Shown: positions 39,527 to 48,873, counted from the stretch's first letter. The stretch is DNA of 64,000 nt from Roseibaca sp. Y0-43 (GCF_020667835.1 NZ_JAFMPR010000002.1:310001-374000); one strand, 5' to 3'. Translations and numbers: made by a program. Notes: generated by a model from the letters alone, not told the origin.

Positions 39527-39540
39527 TTTACGCGCGATAA
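39527..39540 (-). promoter_or_regulatory. Candidate LacI-type operator upstream of smoE
   Basis: TTTACGCGCGATAA, identical to 40593-40606. Near-palindromic around CGCG as LacI-family sites are. It lies 71-84 nt before the smoE start and just after the regulator stop. A related partial site, AATACGCGTCAAT, is at about 39507. Confidence 0.68.
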
Positions 39541-39543
39541 CTT

Positions 39544-40575
39544 TTAAGCCGACTTCCGCATGACCAAAGACCCGTTGAACAAGGTCGAGCGCTTGACCGC
39601 CGGGCGCTCGCCCGAGGCGATGATGGTCAAAAGCTGATCCAGGCTGGACCCCGCGATCTGGTCGTAATCCTGCGACACGGTGGTCAGCGACGGGCAGGTA
39701 AAGCGGGAAAACGGGTGGTCGTCATGGCCCGCCACGCGCAGGGCGCAGCCCTCGCCCACCCCCACGCGCAACCCGCTTTCATAGGCCGCCGCGAGAAAGC
39801 CGATGGCCAAGCGGTCATTGCTGCAAAACACGGTATTGGTGGGCAGGCGGCGCTCGGCAATCAGGCGCATGGCTTCGCGATGCGCGATTTCTTCAAATGC
39901 CCAGCCGGTGCCCTCGACAGCCAGGATCATCGGCTCATACCCTGCCGCCCGCATGGCCGCTTCATAGGCGGCACGGCGTTTGTTGGCGTTGGGGTTGGGC
40001 GCGCGCGCCATCTCGAACAGCACCGGCGCCTCGCCCGAGCGGCACAGATATTCCACCATCAAACCAGTGCTTTGCGCGTGATCGGTGCCGAACATCGCAT
40101 CGCCCACGCCCTCGACATCATAGTCGAACAGCACCGTGGCCACGTCTTGGGTAAACTCCTCGATCGCGTCGCGCTGCGACCGCCGCCCCAGTGCTGCCAG
40201 CAACACGCCCGCCGGACGAATCCCGCGCAAGCTTTCAAGATTTTCAATCTCGCGCTTGGGGTCGCCATGCGAGCTGAGCACGATCGGGTTGAAGCCCGCG
40301 CTGCTGCACAAGATTTCCAGATTCCGCCCGACCTCGGCAAAAAACGGGTCGGCGAGATAGGGCACCACGATGCCGATATTGCGCGTCGATTGCCGGTTCT
40401 GGTTGATCGCGTAGACATTGGGCGTGTAGTCATAGCGCTCCAGCGCCTGCTCTATCCGGGCGCGGGTCGTGGCGCGCACGGATTGCGGATCGTTGAAAAA
40501 CTTGGACAAGGTCGGGCGCGAAATGCCGCTGACAGAGGCAAGCTCCTCCATCGTCTTGACTTTTTCCTGCCGCAT
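39544..40575 (-). CDS. LacI-family regulator of the polyol operon
   Basis: 343 aa. N-terminal helix-turn-helix TMEELASVSGISRPTLSKFFNDPQSV and hinge YTPNVYAINQNR; then a periplasmic-binding-like sensor (NIGIVVPYLADPFFAEVGRNLEIL, FCSNDRLAIGFLAAAY, RVAGHDDHPFSRFTCPSLTTV). Identical 14-bp sites before itself and before smoE point to autoregulation and polyol-responsive control of the downstream operon. The effector sugar is not visible. Confidence 0.9.
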   Translation of the reverse strand: MRQEKVKTMEELASVSGISRPTLSKFFNDPQSVRATTRARIEQALERYDYTPNVYAINQNRQSTRNIGIVVPYLADPFFAEVGRNLEILCSSAGFNPIVLSSHGDPKREIENLESLRGIRPAGVLLAALGRRSQRDAIEEFTQDVATVLFDYDVEGVGDAMFGTDHAQSTGLMVEYLCRSGEAPVLFEMARAPNPNANKRRAAYEAAMRAAGYEPMILAVEGTGWAFEEIAHREAMRLIAERRLPTNTVFCSNDRLAIGFLAAAYESGLRVGVGEGCALRVAGHDDHPFSRFTCPSLTTVSQDYDQIAGSSLDQLLTIIASGERPAVKRSTLFNGSLVMRKSA

Positions 40576-40592
40576 GGGTCAGCTCCAAAAAC

Positions 40593-40606
40593 TTTACGCG
40601 CGATAA
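40593..40606 (-). promoter_or_regulatory. Candidate LacI-type operator upstream of the regulator gene
   Basis: TTTACGCGCGATAA, 18 nt before the regulator start, identical to the site before smoE. Confidence 0.68.
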
Positions 40607-40841
40607 TCAACATGATGGACAGGCGGCAGCACGCTGTCAACGTCCGGACACGCAGCCCCGTTCTGCACGCAATTCCCGCGTTTTCCACAGCTAATTTCGG
40701 CCCCGCCCAAAAAACGCTTTACAGAATCTTGCTTTGCCGACACCATATCTAGTAAGCGCTCACAGAGGCGTTCAAACAATTAGCGGTTAGCACTGTCGCT
40801 TGTGGAACACGCACAAGTCACGACGGAAATGCGAGGCGGAC

Positions 40842-41345
40842 ATGTCAGCGGCGGAACTTTACCTCTCGAATGACGATATCCACCCCATCGACATGGTCGA
40901 AACGCTGGCCACCCATCATGACTGGGATTTCGACCGCCTGGCCGAGGACCAGATCGCCATGGTGGTCGAAGGCCAATGGCGCAGCTACAGCCTGTCGCTG
41001 GCGCTTGCGCCGGGTGGCGACGTGTTGCGCCTGATCTGCACCTTCGAGATGGACCCGCCCGAAGCCGCCATGCCCGCGCTTTACGAGGCGCTCAGCCGTG
41101 CCAATGACATGGTTTGGGCGGGCTCGTTCAGCTATTGGGAAGCGCAACGCCTGATGGTCTGGCGCTACGGCCTGCTTCTGTCGGACGAACAACCGGCGGG
41201 CATTGACCAGATCGACCGGATGCTGCGTTCTGCCATCACGGCGGCGGAACGGTTTTACCCCGCGTTTCAATTGGTTGCTTGGGCCGGGCATAGCCCCGAG
41301 GCGGCGCTGGACCTTGCGCTTGCCGACGCGGTCGGGCGCGCCTGA
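40842..41345 (+). CDS. YbjN domain-containing protein
   Basis: 167 aa. HPIDMVETLATHHDWDFDRLAEDQIAM, a central sheet (GQWRSYSLSLALAPGGDVLRLICTFEMD) and a helical end (ALYEALSRANDMVWAGSFSYW, WAGHSPEAALDLALADAVGRA) match YbjN proteins of Rhodobacterales. These resemble type III secretion chaperones in fold; function unclear. The start was moved to the internal ATG because upstream residues are not family-like. Confidence 0.85.
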   Translation: MSAAELYLSNDDIHPIDMVETLATHHDWDFDRLAEDQIAMVVEGQWRSYSLSLALAPGGDVLRLICTFEMDPPEAAMPALYEALSRANDMVWAGSFSYWEAQRLMVWRYGLLLSDEQPAGIDQIDRMLRSAITAAERFYPAFQLVAWAGHSPEAALDLALADAVGRA

Positions 41346-41407
41346 TCCCCTCTTGAACCCGGTTCGCCGCGCGCGCATGATGCGCTTGCAACAACCGGGG
41401 TGAGCTA

Positions 41408-42214
41408 ATGCAAGACATCAACGCGCGCGGCCTTGTCCTGCTGGGATGCGGCAAGATGGGATCTGCCATGTTGGCGGGCTGGCTGGCCCAAGGGGTGGAA
41501 CCCGGCGCGGTGCATGTGATTGACCCCGCGCCCTCGGACTGGCTGCGTGGCACGGGCGTGCAGATCAACAGCGGCCTGCCGCCCGCGCCTGCCGTGGCGA
41601 TTCTGGCGGTCAAGCCGCAGATGATGGGCACCGCCCTGCCCCAACTGGCCGCGTTGGGCGATGGCGACACGCTCTTCGTGTCTATCGCGGCGGGCACAAC
41701 GCTGGCGAAACTGGCCGATATGCTCGGCCCGCAAAGCCCCATCATCCGCGCCATGCCGAACACGCCCGCAGCCGTGGGCGCAGGCATTACCGCCATGATC
41801 GGCAACGCGCATGTGACGGCGGAACACCTGGAACAAGCGCAGCGGCTGCTATCCGCCGTGGGCGCGGTTGTCACGCTAGAGGATGAGGGCCAGATGGACG
41901 CCGTCACGGGCCTGTCCGGGTCCGGCCCCGCCTATGTGTTCCACCTGATAGAGGCCATGGCCGCCGCTGGCGAAACGCAGGGTTTGGCCCCCGAACTGGC
42001 GATGCAGCTGGCCCGCGCCACCGTCATCGGCGCGGCGCGGCTGGCAGAGGGCAGCGACGCCAGCGCCGCGACCCTGCGCCAGAACGTGACCAGCCCCAAT
42101 GGCACCACCGCCGCCGCCCTGGCCGTGCTGATGGATGACGCGGACGGCCTGCCGCCCCTGATGGCGCGCGCGATCGCGGCCGCGACCGCCCGGTCGAAGG
42201 AACTGGCCGAATGA
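41408..42214 (+). CDS. proC: Pyrroline-5-carboxylate reductase
   Basis: Last step of proline synthesis. 268 aa. NADPH loop LLGCGKMGSAMLAGWL, AVKPQMMG, MPNTPAAVGAG and the C-terminal signature TGLSGSGPAYVFHLIEAM with NVTSPNGTTAAAL. Its stop overlaps the next start by 4 nt, so the four genes up to 44728 look like one unit. Confidence 0.95.
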   Translation: MQDINARGLVLLGCGKMGSAMLAGWLAQGVEPGAVHVIDPAPSDWLRGTGVQINSGLPPAPAVAILAVKPQMMGTALPQLAALGDGDTLFVSIAAGTTLAKLADMLGPQSPIIRAMPNTPAAVGAGITAMIGNAHVTAEHLEQAQRLLSAVGAVVTLEDEGQMDAVTGLSGSGPAYVFHLIEAMAAAGETQGLAPELAMQLARATVIGAARLAEGSDASAATLRQNVTSPNGTTAAALAVLMDDADGLPPLMARAIAAATARSKELAE

Positions 42215-42546
42215 CCATTACCTACGACGATTTCCTGAAGGTCGACATCCGCGTGGGCCGCGTGACCCGCGCCGAACCCTTTCCAGAGGCGCGCAAGCCC
42301 GCGATCAAGCTGTGGATAGATTTCGGGGCAGAGATCGGCGAGAAGAAATCCTCGGCCCAGATTACCGCGCATTACGACCCGCAGGCGCTGATCGGGCGGC
42401 AGGTCATGGCCGTGGTTAATTTTCCACCCCGCCAGATCGGCCCCTTCATGTCCGAAGTGCTGGTGCTGGGCGCGGCGGATGACGCGGGCAATATCTCGCT
42501 TATCGCGCCCGACCACCCCGTGCCTTTGGGCGCAAGAATGCACTAA
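42211..42546 (+). CDS. csaA: CsaA-like tRNA-binding OB-fold protein
   Basis: 111 aa. FLKVDIRVGRVTRAEPFPEARKPAIKLWIDFG and QVMAVVNFPPRQIGPFMSEVLVLG are the tRNA-binding (EMAP-II-like) OB fold of CsaA, a dimeric protein with chaperone and tRNA-binding activity. Coupled to proC by an ATGA overlap. Confidence 0.9.
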   Translation: MTITYDDFLKVDIRVGRVTRAEPFPEARKPAIKLWIDFGAEIGEKKSSAQITAHYDPQALIGRQVMAVVNFPPRQIGPFMSEVLVLGAADDAGNISLIAPDHPVPLGARMH

Positions 42547-42555
42547 ACTGGGACC

Positions 42556-43509
42556 ATGGCAGAGCTTTACATCACCCGCCCCCTTCCCGACCGCGTGCTG
42601 GCGCGTGCACGCGAGCGTTTCAACGTCACCTTGCGCGAGCAGACGACGCCCCTGAAAAAGGGCGAGATGCGCGCGGCGCTGGTCCTGTATGACGTGGTGC
42701 TGCCGACCTTGGGCGACATGTTCAGTGCCGAGGTGTTCGAGGGCATGGAAAGCGCGCGCTGCAAGCTTCTGGCCAATTTCGGCGTGGGCTATAACCATAT
42801 CGACGTGGCCGCCGCGAAAGCGATGGGCATTGCCGTTACCAACACGCCCGGCGCCGTGACAGAGGCCACCGCCGATATTGCCCTGATGCTGATGCTGATG
42901 ACCGCGCGCCGCGCGGGCGAAGGCGAGCGGCTGGTGCGCGCGGGCAAATGGCAGGGCTGGCACCCGACGCAGATGCTGGGGCTGCATCTGGGGGGCAAGA
43001 CCTGCGGGATCATTGGCATGGGCCGGATCGGTCAGGCGATTGCGCGGCGCGCGCATTACGGGCTGGGGATGAAGGTGGTCTATCACAACCGTTCACCCAA
43101 AGCCTTGGACATGCCCGCCACGCAGATGGACAGCCTGACCGATGTGATGGCCGCGTCTGACGTGGTCGTGCTGGCCGTGCCCGGCGGCGCAGAGACCCGC
43201 CACCTGATCGGGGCCAAGGCGCTGGCGGCCATGCGCCCCCATGCGCATCTGGTCAATATCGCGCGCGGCGATGTGGTGGACGAGGACGCGCTGATCGCCG
43301 CGCTGCAAGCGGGCCAGATCGCGGGTGCGGGGCTGGACGTGTATGAATTTGAGCCCAAAGTGCCCGACGCCTTGCGCGCCATGGAAAACGTGGTGCTGCT
43401 GCCGCATCTGGGCACGGCGGCGCTGGATGTCCGCGAAGAGATGGGGCTGATGGCCGTCGAAAACGCCATCGCGCATCTGGACGGGCAGCCCCTGCTGAAC
43501 CCGGTCTGA
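42556..43509 (+). CDS. D-2-hydroxyacid dehydrogenase (glyoxylate/hydroxypyruvate reductase-like)
   Basis: 317 aa. Rossmann loop IGMGRIGQAIARRA; active-site Arg in LVNIARGDVVDEDAL, Glu in YEFEPKVP and His in LPHLGTA. The N-terminal YNHIDVAAAKAMGIAVTNTPG is typical. Substrate could be glyoxylate, hydroxypyruvate or glycerate. 9 nt after csaA. Confidence 0.9.
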   Translation: MAELYITRPLPDRVLARARERFNVTLREQTTPLKKGEMRAALVLYDVVLPTLGDMFSAEVFEGMESARCKLLANFGVGYNHIDVAAAKAMGIAVTNTPGAVTEATADIALMLMLMTARRAGEGERLVRAGKWQGWHPTQMLGLHLGGKTCGIIGMGRIGQAIARRAHYGLGMKVVYHNRSPKALDMPATQMDSLTDVMAASDVVVLAVPGGAETRHLIGAKALAAMRPHAHLVNIARGDVVDEDALIAALQAGQIAGAGLDVYEFEPKVPDALRAMENVVLLPHLGTAALDVREEMGLMAVENAIAHLDGQPLLNPV

Positions 43510-43510
43510 C

Positions 43511-44728
43511 ATGACAGCCACGGCCCAGATCGCCGTGATCGGCGCGGGCGTTGTGGGCTTGGCCTGCGCGCTTCGGCTGCATCATACGGGGCATGAGGTG
43601 GTCATTGTAGCGCCGGAAGATGAAGAAACTGGCGCAAGCTACGGAAATGCCGGTGTAATCGCCGATTATGCCGTTATGCCCGTGGGCACGCCCGACGTAC
43701 TGCGCGACCTGCCGCGCCTGCTGTTCGACCGGGACAGCCCCTTAGCCATACGCCATGCCGCGATGCTCACGCTTGCGCCGTGGCTGCTGCGCTTCGCCCG
43801 CGAATGCCTGCCCGGTCGCGCACGGGCCAATGCGCAGGCGATCGCGGCCCTTCTGGCCCCGTCGGCGCAGATGTGGCGCGATCTGGCGGCAGAGATCGGA
43901 GCGCGGGAGCAGCTCAAGGCGCATGGCTCGATCTACCTTTATGAAACACCGAAGCAGGCCGTCGACCTTGCGCCGCGTCGTTCTTTAGGTGTGACGGTCG
44001 AAGCGCTGAGCGGGGCCGAGTTGGGCCAGTTGGAACCCGCCCTGCGCGGCCATGCGGGCGGCGCGTTTTTCCCCAACACACAGACGGTGAACGACCCGGC
44101 CACGCTGTTGCGCGCCTTGCGGGCTGCGGTCGCGGAAGTGCCGCGCATCGCGGCGCGGGTCGAGCGGCTGGAACGCGGCGCGCAGGGCATCACCCTTTCC
44201 GGCCCCGGCCTGAGCCTGCGCGCCGGTCGCGTCGTGCTGGCGGCGGGCGCGTGGTCAAAGCAGCTGGCCGCGCTAGCGGGCGACCGCGTGCCGCTTGATA
44301 CCGAGCGCGGCTATCATCTGGAATATGACCTGCCAAAGACCCCGCTCACCCGCCAAACCAGTCCCGTCGCGCGCGGGTGGTATTTCTGTCCCATGCAGGG
44401 CCGTTTGCGCGTAGCGGGCACGGTGGAACTGGGCGGGCTGACCGCCCCGCCCGCGCCGCATCGTTGGGCGGTCATGGAACGCGGCGCGCGGGCCATCCTT
44501 CCAGACTTGCCCGCCCCATCGCGCCGCTGGATGGGCTTTCGCCCTTCGATCCCCGACTCGCGCCCGGTGATCGGCCCGTCGCGGCAGGGGGCCGATGTGA
44601 TCCACGCCTATGGCCACGGCCATCTGGGCCTGACGCTGGCCCCCGTCACGGCGCAACTGGTGCTGGACCTGATCGAGGGGCGCGCCCCGATGCTCGACCC
44701 CGCGCCCTACCGCGTGGATCGCTTCTGA
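43511..44728 (+). CDS. FAD-dependent amino-acid oxidase/dehydrogenase (DadA-like)
   Basis: 405 aa. Dinucleotide site VIGAGVVGLACALRLHHTGHEVVIV; a second flavin segment GRVVLAAGAWSKQLAAL; C-terminal GFRPSIPDSRPVIGPS and YGHGHLGLTLAPVTAQLV match D-amino-acid dehydrogenase/glycine-oxidase relatives. Starts 1 nt after the hydroxyacid dehydrogenase stop. The last 22 nt overlap the convergent znuB. Confidence 0.9.
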   Translation: MTATAQIAVIGAGVVGLACALRLHHTGHEVVIVAPEDEETGASYGNAGVIADYAVMPVGTPDVLRDLPRLLFDRDSPLAIRHAAMLTLAPWLLRFARECLPGRARANAQAIAALLAPSAQMWRDLAAEIGAREQLKAHGSIYLYETPKQAVDLAPRRSLGVTVEALSGAELGQLEPALRGHAGGAFFPNTQTVNDPATLLRALRAAVAEVPRIAARVERLERGAQGITLSGPGLSLRAGRVVLAAGAWSKQLAALAGDRVPLDTERGYHLEYDLPKTPLTRQTSPVARGWYFCPMQGRLRVAGTVELGGLTAPPAPHRWAVMERGARAILPDLPAPSRRWMGFRPSIPDSRPVIGPSRQGADVIHAYGHGHLGLTLAPVTAQLVLDLIEGRAPMLDPAPYRVDRF

Positions 44729-45510
44729 AGCACAGCGCGGCCCAAGGTCGTGACCAGAAACAGCCCCGCCGCCACCATAACGATCGACGGGCCGGACGGC
44801 GTGTCTTGGGCCAGTGACAGTTGCAGCCCACCCCAGACCGCAAGTGCGCCACAGCCGATGGCCCCCAGCGCCATCGCCTCTGGCCCGCGGGCAAGGTTGC
44901 GGGCGGCGGCGGCGGGGATAATCAGCATCGCCGCGATCAGAAGCGCGCCGACGATTTTCAGCGAGACTGCCACGACAATCGCCAGCGCCACGGTCAGAAC
45001 CAGTCGTTCGCGCGCGGGGTCTATCCCGGCGGCATGGGCCAGATCCTCGGACAGGGTGGCGGTCAGGAGCGCGCGCCAGCGCCAGATTAGCAGCGCCAGA
45101 ACCGCCCCCGCCCCCAAGGCGATGATACCCAGATCGGCGCGCGACACCGCCAGAATATCGCCGAACAGATAGGACGTTAGGTCCACCCGCACGCCCGGCA
45201 GATAGGACACCGCCACCAAGCCGCAGGCCAGCGCCGAATGCGCCAGCACCCCCAGCGTGGTGTCCATGGCCCAGCCGCGCCCCGCAAGCGCGGCGACCGT
45301 CATCGCCATGGCGAGCGCCACGATCACGATGCCCAGATACAGGTTCAACGCGAAGCCAAGCGCGAGCGCCACGCCCAGAAGTGCTGCATGCGCGGTTGCA
45401 TCGCCGAAATAGGCCATGCGCCGCCAGACGACGAAACAGCCCAAGGGGCCAGCCGCCAGTGCCACCATCAACCCCGCGAGCAGCGCGCGCAGAAGGAAAT
45501 CATCCAGCAT
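44707..45510 (-). CDS. znuB: Zinc ABC transporter permease
   Basis: 267 aa ABC-3 family membrane protein with about eight segments: PLGCFVVWRRMAYFGDATAHAALLGVALAL, LLIAAMLIIPAAAARNLARG. The start MLDDFLLRALLAG overlaps the end of znuC by 11 nt; longer frames upstream are the antisense of the ZnuC His tail. Confidence 0.93.
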   Translation of the reverse strand: MLDDFLLRALLAGLMVALAAGPLGCFVVWRRMAYFGDATAHAALLGVALALGFALNLYLGIVIVALAMAMTVAALAGRGWAMDTTLGVLAHSALACGLVAVSYLPGVRVDLTSYLFGDILAVSRADLGIIALGAGAVLALLIWRWRALLTATLSEDLAHAAGIDPARERLVLTVALAIVVAVSLKIVGALLIAAMLIIPAAAARNLARGPEAMALGAIGCGALAVWGGLQLSLAQDTPSGPSIVMVAAGLFLVTTLGRAVLQKRSTR

Positions 45511-46240
45511 GGGCGTGTCCTTCGTGGTCATGGTCATGGTCATGGTCGTGTTCATGCTGATAAAGCGCAAAGGCCCCGCCCGTGCCATGCCCGAACAGCG
45601 CGCGATATTCCGGGGCATTGCGCACCACATGCGGCGCGCCAGAGCAGCAGATATGCCCGTTCAGGCAGATCACGCGGTCAGACGCGCTCATCACCACATG
45701 GAGATCGTGGCTGACCGACAGCACGGCGCAACCCAGGTCCCGGCGCACATCCTCGATCAGGCGGTAAAAGGCGGCGGTGCCGGGTTGGTCCAGCCCCGCC
45801 GTCGCCTCGTCCAGGATCAGGATGTCGGGACGCGACAGCAGCGCGCGCGCCAAAAGGACGCGCTGGAACTGCCCGCCAGAGAGCGTGGTCATATCCTGAT
45901 GCAGCACATCCGGCAAGCCCACGCGCTCCAACGCTTGCGCCATGTCCTGCGCGCTCTGGCGCTCCGGCAGGGACAGGAAACGCGCGACCGGCATCGGCAT
46001 GGTCGGGTCGATATGCAGCTTTTGCGGCACATAGCCGATGCGCAGCCCCGGCTTGCGGGTAATCCGCCCCTTGGACGGCTGGACCACGCCCAAAAGCGCG
46101 CGCAACAGCGTGCTTTTGCCAGAGCCGTTGGGGCCGACGATGGTCACGATCTCGCCCGCGTCAATGCTCAGGTCGACATGGTGCAGCACCTCGCGCCCGC
46201 CAAGGCGCACGGCCAGATGTTCGGCGGCGATCAGGCTCAT
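45500..46240 (-). CDS. znuC: Zinc ABC transporter ATPase
   Basis: 246 aa. Walker A GPNGSGKSTLLRALLG, signature LSGGQFQRVLLARALL, Walker B ILILDEATAGLD, and switch SHDLHVV. The C-terminus HEHDHDHDHDHEGHAHAG is a zinc-binding tail common in ZnuC. ATGA overlap with zur upstream. Confidence 0.93.
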   Translation of the reverse strand: MSLIAAEHLAVRLGGREVLHHVDLSIDAGEIVTIVGPNGSGKSTLLRALLGVVQPSKGRITRKPGLRIGYVPQKLHIDPTMPMPVARFLSLPERQSAQDMAQALERVGLPDVLHQDMTTLSGGQFQRVLLARALLSRPDILILDEATAGLDQPGTAAFYRLIEDVRRDLGCAVLSVSHDLHVVMSASDRVICLNGHICCSGAPHVVRNAPEYRALFGHGTGGAFALYQHEHDHDHDHDHEGHAHAG

Positions 46241-46722
46241 GCAGCGGCCCCGGTGCAGGCGTGGCAACGGCCCACGGCTTCGATTGTGGCGCGGTCAATG
46301 GCGAATCCGGCCTGCCCGGCGGCATCGGTCAGGGCGGCCGTGACCTCTGCCGCGGGCGCTTCGGTAACACTGTCGCAGGCGGTGCAGATCAGAAAGGCCG
46401 CCGCGTGGTCATGCGCGGGGTGCGAACAGGCGGTAAAGGCGTTCAGCCGGCGGATGCGGTGGGCAAAGCCATGCTCGACCAGCCAGTTCAGCGCACGATA
46501 GGCCACGGGCGGCTGGGTGCCAAAGCCCTCGGCGGCCAGTTTTTCCAGCACGTCATAAGCCCCAAGCGCGCCATGGGCGGCGATCAGCATCTCGAGCGTG
46601 CGCAGGCGCACCGGGGTCAGCCGCAGGCCCAGACGGGCGGCGCGCGCCTGCGCTTGCGACAGAATGCTGGCGGCGTCTTGCGCGCCGCTGTGGTCCGGGC
46701 AGCAAAAGCTGGGCTGGGTCAT
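46237..46722 (-). CDS. zur: Zinc uptake regulator Zur (Fur family)
   Basis: 161 aa. Winged helix LRLTPVRLRTLEMLIAAHGALGAYDVLEKLAAEG; His-rich SHPAHDHAAAFLICTACDSV with CxxC, and a second CHACTG at the C-terminus, together the structural zinc site. First gene of zur-znuC-znuB, divergent from znuA with the Zur box between. Confidence 0.93.
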   Translation of the reverse strand: MTQPSFCCPDHSGAQDAASILSQAQARAARLGLRLTPVRLRTLEMLIAAHGALGAYDVLEKLAAEGFGTQPPVAYRALNWLVEHGFAHRIRRLNAFTACSHPAHDHAAAFLICTACDSVTEAPAAEVTAALTDAAGQAGFAIDRATIEAVGRCHACTGAAA

Positions 46723-46738
46723 CGGGTTGGGCCTTGAC

Positions 46739-46753
46739 TGTTATGATATAACA
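46739..46753. promoter_or_regulatory. Zur box
   Basis: TGTTATGATATAACA, a perfect TGTTAT-N3-ATAACA palindrome 17 nt before zur and 40 nt before znuA, placed to control both directions. Confidence 0.85.
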
Positions 46754-46792
46754 TTAGATAGAGACTGTAACTATGTAACACAAGGAACTCTC

Positions 46793-47713
46793 ATGCGCTA
46801 CTCTATCGCCTTGGCCGCCGCAATGCTTGGAACACCGCTTGCCGCGCAGGATATCCGGGTCGTGACCGATATTCCGGTCGCCCATTCGCTGGTGTCGATG
46901 GTGCTGGGCGATCTGGGCGCGGTCGATCTGATGCTGGACCGGGGCGCGAACGCGCATTCCTACCAACTGCGCCCCAGCCAGGCGCAAGCCATGGCAGAGG
47001 CCGATATCGTGGTCTGGATGGGCGAGACCATGACACCATGGATGGGCCGCGCGATCGTGGGGTTGAGCGGCGACGCCCACGCGGTTGCCTTGCTGGAGGT
47101 CGAGGGCGCGATGCTGCGCGAGTTTGGACAGGCCAAGGACGCGCAGGATGACCACAGCCATGACCACGCCGACGAGCACGCGCATGACCATAGCGGGCTT
47201 GACCCCCATGCGTGGCTTGACACCCGCAATGCCGCGATCTGGGTTGACTTGATCGCCGCCGAACTGGCCGACCACATGCCCGACCACGCCGCCGATTTCG
47301 CGGCCAATGCCGAAGCGGCCAAGGCCCGGATCACCGCACTGACGGCGGAACTGGAAACCATCCTTGCCCCCGCGCAGGACATGGCTTTCGTCACCTTCCA
47401 TGACGCTTACGGCTATTTCGTCAACCAGTTCGACCTGACCCAGGCCGGGTCTATCGCCTTGGGCGATGCCGCCAGCCCCGGCGCGCAGCGTCTGGCAGAG
47501 CTGCGCGCGGAACTTGAAGCCGATGCTGCCGTCTGCATCTTTCCAGAGGCCGCGCATGACCCTGCGCTGGTCACGACCATGATCGAGGGGACGGGTGCGC
47601 GTATGGGCGACACGCTCGACCCGGCAGGCAGCCTGCTCGACCCCGGCGCGGACCTGTATCCCACGTTGATGCGCAATATGGCGCGATCCATCGCCGATTG
47701 CGCCCAAGGCTGA
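46793..47713 (+). CDS. znuA: Periplasmic zinc-binding protein
   Basis: 306 aa cluster A-I binding protein. Signal [19 protein letters not shown]; metal ligands in [20 protein letters not shown] and [12 protein letters not shown]; His/Asp-rich mobile loop [22 protein letters not shown] lies 9 nt upstream of the ATG. Confidence 0.94.
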   Translation: MRYSIALAAAMLGTPLAAQDIRVVTDIPVAHSLVSMVLGDLGAVDLMLDRGANAHSYQLRPSQAQAMAEADIVVWMGETMTPWMGRAIVGLSGDAHAVALLEVEGAMLREFGQAKDAQDDHSHDHADEHAHDHSGLDPHAWLDTRNAAIWVDLIAAELADHMPDHAADFAANAEAAKARITALTAELETILAPAQDMAFVTFHDAYGYFVNQFDLTQAGSIALGDAASPGAQRLAELRAELEADAAVCIFPEAAHDPALVTTMIEGTGARMGDTLDPAGSLLDPGADLYPTLMRNMARSIADCAQG

Positions 47714-47760
47714 AGCGCGCGAAAGCCTATTCCACTGGACGCGCAGGCCCGCAAAGGTTA

Positions 47761-47793
47761 GGTCTTGGGCGAAAGCTCAAGACCTTCTTTTTT
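47761..47793 (+). terminator. Intrinsic terminator in the znuA-ispH gap
   Basis: GGTCTTGGGC GAAA GCTCAAGACC forms a 10-bp stem (one G-T pair) with a GAAA tetraloop, followed by TTCTTTTTT. It sits 48 nt after znuA but only 18 nt before the ispH ATG, so it may also act as a leader attenuator for ispH. Confidence 0.8.
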
Positions 47794-47811
47794 GCCCGAA
47801 AGGCAGACCCA

Positions 47812-48756
47812 ATGGCCCCATTGACCCTGTATCTGGCAGCCCCGCGCGGCTTTTGCGCGGGCGTGGACCGCGCGATCAAGATCGTCGAGATGGCCTTGGA
47901 AAAATGGGGCGCGCCGGTCTATGTGCGCCACGAAATCGTGCATAACAAATTCGTGGTCGACAGCTTGCGCGGGAAAGGCGCGGTCTTTGTCGAGGAACTG
48001 GACGACTGCCCGGCTGACCGGCCAGTCATCTTCTCGGCCCATGGCGTGCCCAAATCCGTGCCAGCGGCGGCAGAGGCGCGGCAGATGCTTTATGTAGATG
48101 CCACCTGCCCGTTGGTCAGCAAGGTCCATATCGAGGCTGAGCGCCACCACGAAAACGGCTTGCAGATGGTCATGATCGGCCATGCGGGCCATCCCGAAAC
48201 CGTGGGCACGATGGGGCAGTTGCCCGAAGGCGAGGTGCTGCTGGTCGAAACCGCCGAGGATGTGGCGGGCTTGCAGGTGCGCGACCCTGAAAAGCTTGCC
48301 TTCATCACCCAGACAACGCTGTCGGTGGATGACACCGCCGATGTGGTGGCGGCGCTGAAAGCGCGCTTCCCGGCCATTGTCGGCCCCCATAAGGAAGACA
48401 TCTGCTACGCCACCACCAACCGGCAGGAAGCGGTCAAGGCCATCGCGCCCAAGATCGACGCTTTGCTGGTCATCGGCGCGCCGAATTCGTCGAATTCGCA
48501 ACGGCTGGTCGAAGTGGGCCGCGCCAAGGGCTGCGCCTATGCGCAACTGGTGCAGCGCGCGACGGAAATCGACTGGCGCGCGCTGGACGGCGTGACGTCG
48601 GTCGGCATTACCGCTGGCGCATCGGCCCCGGAAGTGCTGATTAACGAGGTGATCGACGCCTTCCGCGCGCGCTATGACGTGACGGTGGAACTGGTGGAGA
48701 CCGCGAAAGAGCGGGTGGAGTTCAAGGTGCCGCGGGTGCTGCGCGAAACCGCGTAA
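47812..48756 (+). CDS. ispH: 4-hydroxy-3-methylbut-2-enyl diphosphate reductase
   Basis: Last step of the MEP isoprenoid pathway. 314 aa. The three cluster Cys are in [23 protein letters not shown] and [10 protein letters not shown]; also [11 protein letters not shown] and [17 protein letters not shown] lies about 8 nt before the ATG. The U-tract of the upstream terminator ends 18 nt before the start. Confidence 0.95.
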   Translation: MAPLTLYLAAPRGFCAGVDRAIKIVEMALEKWGAPVYVRHEIVHNKFVVDSLRGKGAVFVEELDDCPADRPVIFSAHGVPKSVPAAAEARQMLYVDATCPLVSKVHIEAERHHENGLQMVMIGHAGHPETVGTMGQLPEGEVLLVETAEDVAGLQVRDPEKLAFITQTTLSVDDTADVVAALKARFPAIVGPHKEDICYATTNRQEAVKAIAPKIDALLVIGAPNSSNSQRLVEVGRAKGCAYAQLVQRATEIDWRALDGVTSVGITAGASAPEVLINEVIDAFRARYDVTVELVETAKERVEFKVPRVLRETA

Positions 48757-48789
48757 AGCGGCTTGGATCATCCGCCGCACGCACCCCCC

Positions 48790-48873
48790 GCCCCGGACTT
48801 GATCCGGGGCCTTGCGGTCGGCGCGGACTTCGCGGACCTCGCGGGCGGCGAGGCCCCGGATCAGGTCCGGGGC
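48790..48873. repeat. REP-like palindromic repeat, copy 2
   Basis: GCCCCGGACTTGATCCGGGG and CCCCGGATCAGGTCCGGGGC as inverted arms around about 44 bp. Same design as at 37069 and 58371. It lies between ispH and the LysE-type gene; nothing else is seen in this gap. Confidence 0.8.

Noticed and set aside
45528-45560. CATGGT tandem repeat resembling a microsatellite
   Set aside because: It encodes the His-Asp repeat of the ZnuC tail, so protein function explains it.
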